Assembly (NCBI GenBank): GCA_025435555.1
Contig: JAIWWG010000113.1
Coordinates: 24,928-88,927 of the forward strand
Direction: 5' to 3'
Source of the DNA: Chytriomyces cf. hyalinus JEL632
Taxonomy: Eukaryota; Chytridiomycota; Chytridiomycetes; Chytridiales; Chytriomycetaceae
Length of the DNA stretch: 64,000 nt
The notes under the pieces are model-generated. The model worked only from the letters and a program-made list of their open reading frames with translations, did not search any database and was not told the origin of the DNA. Position 1 is the first letter of the stretch. Every line of letters begins with the position of its first letter. Made by a program: the position numbers and the translations under genes. Below are positions 58,148 through 64,000 of this stretch, piece after piece.

Positions 58148-59073
58148 ATGAAATACAGCAAAAACAAAATAATGCTGCGTATCTTCTGCGTACTCAACGA
58201 CTTGGACCTCAGACCGTTCTCTGTCACCATCAACCCAACCAATGCCACAGTGGACGAAGTCAAGACCGCTATTCGTGCCGCGAGCAGTCCTGAGCTGGAC
58301 TACTGGGCAGCAGCCAACCTCACCCTCGTCAGGATATTCAAGGAGGGAGAAGGCGGAGTGAAAGTGTGTGGACTCAACAAAGGCGAAGTGATGCGATCGA
58401 ATGAGTTTCTGAAACGAAGTGGGTTACGGTCAAGACCACGACGATGGCCATGATCATGTTTCAGAGTTCTGTGATCTCCCAGGCACCTGCCTGATGAACG
58501 GAGCGTCATTCTATGAAGTATTGATTGGTCTTTTCGCCTTCGTCTCTTGAATTAACCGCAGAAGCAGGCCATGAAGATGCGCTGGAAAAAAAGTGTGCCA
58601 CGTTCTTAACAGCACTATCGCAACTTCAAGCGTGTTTAGGAATACCGCCATCAAGGCGTTACTACCGGTGTATGTCAAAACGACGGAAACTCGAACCTGC
58701 GACTCAGCCAACAACAGAGAATCTCCACACGTATTCCGAAACACAAAGACACCATGTCATAAAAATGACGCAAAATAACTCTCGTTGAACCACCCAGACC
58801 TCTCAGTCATGGACGGTCATGCTTAGCCGGGGATTCCAACACACCGTATCAGACCTGGATGAATTCTTGGATAAAGTTGAAGGGAAGCACATTGTGTTTC
58901 TGGATGGATATGTATCAACGGAAGCTCTGCATGTAACGGCAAAGATATGTTGCAATGCATGGCGCGAGAGTCTTCTGAAGGACCGACGGCTGGTTGTTGT
59001 ATGCTCAGCATCATCCCGTGGCAAGATAAACATCGAGGATGACATACTCAATTGTATTGAGGAGTTTTTGTAA
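58148..59073 (+). pseudogene. Crinkler (CRN)-like locus 2, broken
   Basis: Blocks shared with the locus at 46690-47913. The header (58148-58400) reads MLRIFCVLNDLDLRPFSVTI with VDEVKTAIRAA and LTLVRIFKEGEGG. After frame breaks, 58560-58745 matches the other locus (LSQLQACLGIPPSRRYY-like, then KRRKLEPATQPTTENLHTYS). The P-loop segment is absent. The end (58819-59073) reads GKHIVFLDGYVSTEALHV then RRLVVVCSASSRGKIN. So the middle is deleted and several frames are broken. Only the last segment and the header remain open. Confidence 0.65.
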
Positions 59074-59161
59074 ATGCTTGGGAGTTGGAGGAATACCTTA
59101 CTGCAGTGAAACATATTGATGAGTGGGAATTCACTCGCAAATAAACAGTTTATTTCTTTCA

Positions 59162-60005
59162 TTATTGAGCTTCTGACACATCTACAGCAGGAAACACCAT
59201 TCGGCTCGGAGTTCTGGCTGGGGGTAGTTTTGATCCTGAGGATTCTGTGCAATGTTTGATGGCCCAATTTACAAATTCATTGAAGGAGACTTTTCCGTCC
59301 TTATTCATGTCGAGTTCTTGCAGCGTTGCCATCAAAGAAGTCCGTGCCATCTTTTGAGGGTGATATTACGAGTCAGAATGAGGAGTGGGTAGTGATCAAT
59401 GGGTTTACCTTCTTTTTAACGAGGTCCGCGTACAGTCCTTTAAATTCGCGGATGTCCAAGATTCCGCTGCAATCTTTATCGAATCTGATCAAGAAGGAAG
59501 TGTTAACAACTCGAGTAGCATCGGAGGACAATTTTATACTTTTTAAAATGGTTTAGATATTTGTTGAGCCTTTCGACCTCGGCCTCCGTCAACTGCAGCC
59601 TTTTAAACCGATCATCCTGTTTCCACCATTTGATGACTTTAATAAAAGCGTGCGGAGGCGAGTTTAGAATAATACGCGTTATTACTGTAAACACTTACAC
59701 TCTGCATAACTCAGCGTCCCATTCCCATCCACATCCAACAACTTGATGTCCAGCAACAGCTCCTCATCACTCAAGAAATATCCCATATCATAACACAAGC
59801 TTCGAAACTCGCTGATACTAATGGACCCGCTGCCATCGTTATCGTATCGATCAAACAGTTGGCGCGCAGGTGAATACGACATTGCTGCAGATGGGACGCC
59901 CGATGCGATAGACATTTGTCGCCCGTTCAGAGACATGCCGGATTTGATGGTGGTTGTGCCGGGGAGTTGTTTGGCTTGGGATAGCTGCGGAGGTAGTGGT
60001 GCCAT
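59162..60005 (-). CDS. Four-EF-hand calcium-binding protein
   Basis: 222-residue calmodulin-superfamily protein. Exons: 60005-59699, 59636-59540, 59484-59409 and 59350-59162, all in phase. A disordered start of about 45 residues precedes two EF-hand pairs: DRYDNDGSGSISISEF, DVDGNGTLSYAEF, then the linker FIKWWKQDDRFKRLQ, then DKDCSGILDIREF and ELDMNKDGKVSFNEF. All four loops keep acidic residues at positions 1 and 12 (third loop DKDCSGILDIRE), so calcium binding is likely. The WWKxxDRFxxL linker is found in protist and fungal calmodulin-like proteins. The partner is unknown. Neighbouring genes give no hint. Confidence 0.85.
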
Positions 60006-60098
60006 TTTTTTTTGAAGGGAGGCAATTGGGATTTGTTGGAAGATTTATGAAACAATGTTGTATTGTTGCAAGTGTTTTTAAAATAAAATAAAATAGTC

Positions 60099-63000
60099 AT
60101 GGATGATTCTACGCTTAAGAGTTTACGCGTATGTACCAAGAAGAATGAGGTTCTCCAGCTGGTGCCGGTGTTTAGCAAGAGCGTGAAGGAATACACGCTG
60201 TGCGTAGGATCGGACACCGATGGCGTCGTTGTCAGCGCGAGTCCGAGTGAAGGAGACGCGTTTGTTCAAGTTCAGAAATCAGCTGCGAACGGAGGTGAGT
60301 TATCTGCTGTTGGGGTGCTTGCTGATGACGAACAGTTGTTGGGATACAGGAGGGCGCCAGCGATATCATCGTCAAATGTGATGCTGCGGATGGTTCTTCG
60401 TCGAAAACTGTGATCCATGTTTTCAGGCCTTCTGCGAATGACGCCACTTTGAAAGCGCTGCAGTTTTCGTGTGGCATGATTGAACCGGACTTTCATCGCC
60501 TGGAAACTGCATATGTGCTTCGCATTGGTAACGTGATAACTTGTCATTGTTCGAACGTGCTGATAACATGTACTTGGGATGTGCAGCACCCACTGATTCT
60601 GATGTCACAGTGACTGCAACTCCAACAAACGCAACTGCCAAAGTCGTCAGTCATGGTACCGGTCCAAACGGATCCGTCAAAATCACGGCAAATGAGACTG
60701 AAGTTTCTTTTGAAGTCACGTCGGCGGATGGCACCCTGAAACAGGCGTACTCTCTTCTCCTTCGAAAAGGTAAGAGTGGGGATTTTCTTCATTCAAACTA
60801 ATTAACGCGTTGTAATGTACCAGACAAAGTCGGATCAAGACTAGTGCTGAACAAAGACTGCAAAATCAACGCGTCCCACACATGCTCCATATGCTGCTGT
60901 ACACTGTATTTACCCCGATCGAAACCGGCGACATCCAAATGCACGCATGAATTCTGTTTAACGTGTTTCGAGTTGTTTGGCGCAGCTTTGAAGGATTCAA
61001 ACAAGTTGGAAATGGATTGTTTTCTGTGTGTAGATGCGTGTGGGAAAGTGCTGGCGCGGACGGATGCGGAAAAGGATGCAGTGCTTTCGACAATGAAATA
61101 CGAATGTCCGTTCAGATGTACCGTTTCAGCGATTGAAGCGCCGCTTGTTTTGGGGCATGTGATGGAATGTGTTGCTGGAAAGCCTGTGGATGAGTGCGGT
61201 GAGTGCTGCGAGATTGGCGCTGGGATTCATAAAGACGCGTGCGTGTTCCAGTGCGAGTTGTGTGCAAAGAGAGTGCCAGCTTGGACAAAGTCGCTACACG
61301 AGTCGTTGACCTGTCTTTCAAAAGGAAACCTGTGGATGCTGTGTTGTTGGCTGAGTCTGCTGGATGGCAGCAAGCGTTTGTCGACAAGAAATCGTTGCCA
61401 GCCACTGTTGAAGGCTGCGTTAAAGCTGTGGAGCCGTTGCTGAAGCAGTATTTGACCAGCCTCGCTGCAGCGTGGAAGTCGAGTGAAGATACGTTTGGCG
61501 CGAATCCGAGTCCACCGGATGTATCTTGTCTTGCGCAGATGGCGAAACTGTATGCAACAGCGATATCCATCAATATAGAGACGAAGAAGGTTAAAGGCGG
61601 TGTGTTGGATGAGAGTCTTCATATTGAATTGGGGCTGGTGATGGAGGAAATGGAGTCGTGTGAAGCCATGTTTCCAGCTGTGGAGACGAGGGCTGTGAAG
61701 GTGAAGGCTAACGATAATGATGAAGCGAGTGATAGTTTCATGAGCGATGAGGTGGATGGGTTGTTGATGGGGTTGGGGGTCGCCAAGTCTGCCAGCGATG
61801 CGAGTAAACTGAAAGCGATGGAGGAAGAGTTTCGTCGGTTAACTGCGGCTGGGCTCTCGGACCAAGCAGCTGAAGTGCAAGGATTGCATCAATGGAAAGT
61901 CAAGAAAGTGAATGCTGGATCAAATGTTACTTCAACCGACAAGAACAACTCTCTTCAACAAGACAGCGCGGGTCTGGGAGATTGGCGAAAGCGCTTTCAA
62001 AGTATGAGGATGTTGTTTCACTCAATCCCGGAAACAGTGACGCGCAATATAATTCTGGCCGAGTGAACTTGATTTTGGGACATTTCGAAAAAGCGCAATT
62101 GTGTTTCGAGCATGCGATTGCGGCGAGACCAGGTTTCAAAAACGCAATCTTCTTGTTTGCGGTGGCTGTGCTGTTTCAATCAAAACCTGCGAGCTTTTTG
62201 GCTGTGTTCAGTGTCAATGTTATTGAGCGTCAGTTGTTGCAGTTCCAAACGAATCTATGGCTCGAAATCAAAGAAACGAAACAAGAGCATGATCTCAAAC
62301 TCTGCGATACAATCATGCATCTAGCTTCTCCACTTCTCCGCGCATCCTTCCTCGCCCTGTCACGCGGGTACATGTTTTCCGGAAAAATTTCGAAAGCTTC
62401 AAAACCTGTACTCGATTTGTTGTATATTCTCCCTGCCGCCATGCGCAAACTTTCCAAAAAGTCGCACGCGTGGAGATCCATGGCGGCTACGTTATGTGAA
62501 GCTCGGCAGTTCCTGGTGCAACTGTGGACGCTATGTGCACCTGTAGATCCTATGCTTACACTTCTTGATAAAAGAAACTGTGAGTCACTGCTACGAATGG
62601 TTTTGAGTGTAGCTGAAGGTCAAGGTGGAGGAGAATGGTTTCGTGTTGTTGAGAATGTATGTCGCGTGTTGTTGTACCGTGCACCCGTGGATACGGTTGC
62701 ATTGACAATGTTGGGTAAGGCGCAGTTGGATTTAGTGGATAATGATGCGAGGTTTCTTGGGGATGAAAAAAAGTTGCAAGATGCGATAGAGTTTTGAGGC
62801 GGCGTTGGGGGTGGGGGAAGGGGTGAAATTGGTTGAGAAGCAGGAGTGGTTTGTGAGGATGAAAGAGGAGGTGGGGTGTTGGGAACTAGCTGCAAAGTCG
62901 AAGGATGTCAAGGTAGCGGCTGGGTTGAAGGCGGGTGCTAAGAAGACTGCGGGGGTGCCTGTTAAAGCCGTGCCAGTCGCGAAGGCAGCGCACCAGCTAA

Positions 63001-63853
63001 ATCCGTACCACCGCCATCGAAACCGGTCCCATCCAAACCTGCACCACCAGTTAAAGCAACCCAAAAAGCTACGGCAGACAAATACGGAACCACCGCAGCA
63101 CCAAAAACGCAAGGAACAACAAAACCAACATCCAAAAAGTCTTCAACAGTCACTTCAAAAAACACGACCCCAAAAGCCTCCAACGTATCCCTATCAAAAA
63201 CCAAATCCCTTTCCACCACACTCCAAAAAATTACAACGCTGCCAATGTACGAAACAAGTATCGGCCTCGCGCGCGCAATTTCAAGAAAAGTCGGGTTCAT
63301 TGAAGATCAATCCGGTCCAAAAGACGCTCGAATTCCAGCACTCGTTGAATCCATCACAACTCACTATAACCACGCGATTAAAAGTAAACCGGGTGCACAT
63401 GACGCGTACATTGAATTAGGCGCGCTGCTTGAACGTAAAGTATCTATCCGTGCTGCAGCGGATATTTACGCGGCGTTTCCATTTCGTGATTTCAGGAGTG
63501 GTGGCGGGACAGATCCTGGGCAAGATGTTGTATTTGTACACAGAGTTGGGGAGATGCTTTATGAAGGAAAAGCGGTACAAGGAGGTGTTGTTGGTGGATT
63601 GTTTGGTTGCGGAGGGGAGGGCGATGGGGATGCCGTGTTTGGGGAAGTATGTGGAGGCGTTGGATGTAAGTTCTTGTTTTTTGGTAGTTCGTGCTGACAT
63701 GATACGAGTGTTTAACTGTGTGCATTCCAGGCTGCCGGTGAGTCTAAACTGTTGATGCAAGTGTACGCGGGGGTGAGTAAGAAGCCGGTTGATCATCCGA
63801 CTTGCAAGCGTTCTTCAAGAGCCGGTATTGGATATAGAAAAACGCGCGAATAA
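60099..63853 (+). CDS. Multidomain protein: cadherin-like beta-sandwich repeats, RING-type zinc finger, TPR
   Basis: Starts MDDSTLKSLRVCTKKNEVLQ. Three repeats have the cadherin-like beta-sandwich pattern (DxTLKxLxxxxxxLxPxFxxxxxxY): 60099-60294, from about 60336 (NDATLKALQFSCGMIEPDF), and about 60550-60770. A RING-like segment follows: CSICCCTLYL, KCTHEFCLTCF, CFLCVDACG. A 53-bp intron (61199-61251) keeps the frame into a helical region with TPR-like repeats (ALSKYEDVVSLNPGNSDAQYN, FEKAQLCFEHAIAARPGF). The C-terminal third is Lys/Pro/Thr-rich, then helical again (HYNHAIKSKPGAHDAYIELG). Frame changes are needed near 62790 (a TTTT run), 62985, 63490 and 63800. These may be assembly errors or decay. 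It could be an E3 ubiquitin ligase scaffold; I do not recognise an orthologue. Confidence 0.6.
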
Positions 63854-64000
63854 AAGAGTTTTCCCTTTTATTTTGAGTAAGATTGATAAATACCACGCGG
63901 CCCCCGAGTTTCAGCAAAGGAAATCATTTCCCAATGTTGGAGGAATACAGCTTCCAAGTGCCCAAAATCCCAGCAACGAGTGCAGTGACATCTTGAAACT
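63854..64000 (-). other. Possible 3' end of a minus-strand gene
   Basis: On the minus strand a short frame ending near 63926 reads VTALVAGILGTWKLYSSNIGK before a stop. It is hydrophobic and could be the end of a membrane protein that starts beyond the window, but this is too short to identify. Confidence 0.2.

Noticed and set aside
61199-61251. Extra Cys-rich zinc-finger stretch (CGECCEIGAG...) after the RING-like domain
   Set aside because: The stretch begins with a strong GTGAGT donor and ends at a CAG acceptor; removing it restores the frame that continues for 270 codons, so it is an intron.

Overview
The window is nuclear DNA of a fungus. Almost every gene is split by short GT-AG introns (mostly about 47-100 bp). 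The set includes translation elongation factor 3, a velvet-domain regulator and an ADP1-type ABCG transporter, all characteristic of fungi. It also holds Crinkler-like genes, a MATA-type HMG-box gene and an LRRC34-like gene, a mix that fits an early-diverging zoosporic fungus (a chytrid-like lineage). I cannot name the species. Identifications come from reading motifs and exon structure; no database search was possible.

Layout. 1-4845 is a conserved housekeeping block: the 3' end of BCKDHA, succinyl-CoA ligase alpha (minus) and an SNF1/AMPK kinase (plus). 4846-12525 has no convincing conserved gene and is built from decayed duplicated sequence: a 1.6-2.2 kb unit in two copies, a 62-bp tandem repeat and microsatellites. 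12526-18350 holds an APSES/KilA-N-type gene beside a large DDE transposase that carries an RNase D/WRN-type exonuclease domain inside its catalytic core. 18995-21518 holds a velvet gene fragment and a fuller velvet gene. 21791-26512 has an LRRC34-like gene divergent from a disabled ABCG transporter. 26622-30610 is a tandem array of four seven-transmembrane genes, two of them carrying a single stop codon. 31164-33719 has an HMG-box gene and a broken DUS1. 34593-45518 mixes vWA-domain copies, a dCache-type membrane receptor, a chimeric duplication built from eEF3 and vWA pieces, a complete ABCC transporter and a small unknown gene. 45819-63853 is again mostly conserved: MPO1, HBS1 and eEF3 (a divergent pair), a JMJD6-like protein, an EF-hand protein and a RING/cadherin-like/TPR protein, interrupted by two broken Crinkler-like loci.

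The intact genes serve central metabolism, energy signalling, translation rescue and elongation, and membrane transport. Between them lie rapidly turning-over families (7TM, vWA, Crinkler, velvet copies, ABCG) in which many members are disabled by substitutions, frameshifts or deletions. The window therefore reads as alternating stable and fast-evolving segments. The most unusual object is the transposase with the embedded exonuclease.
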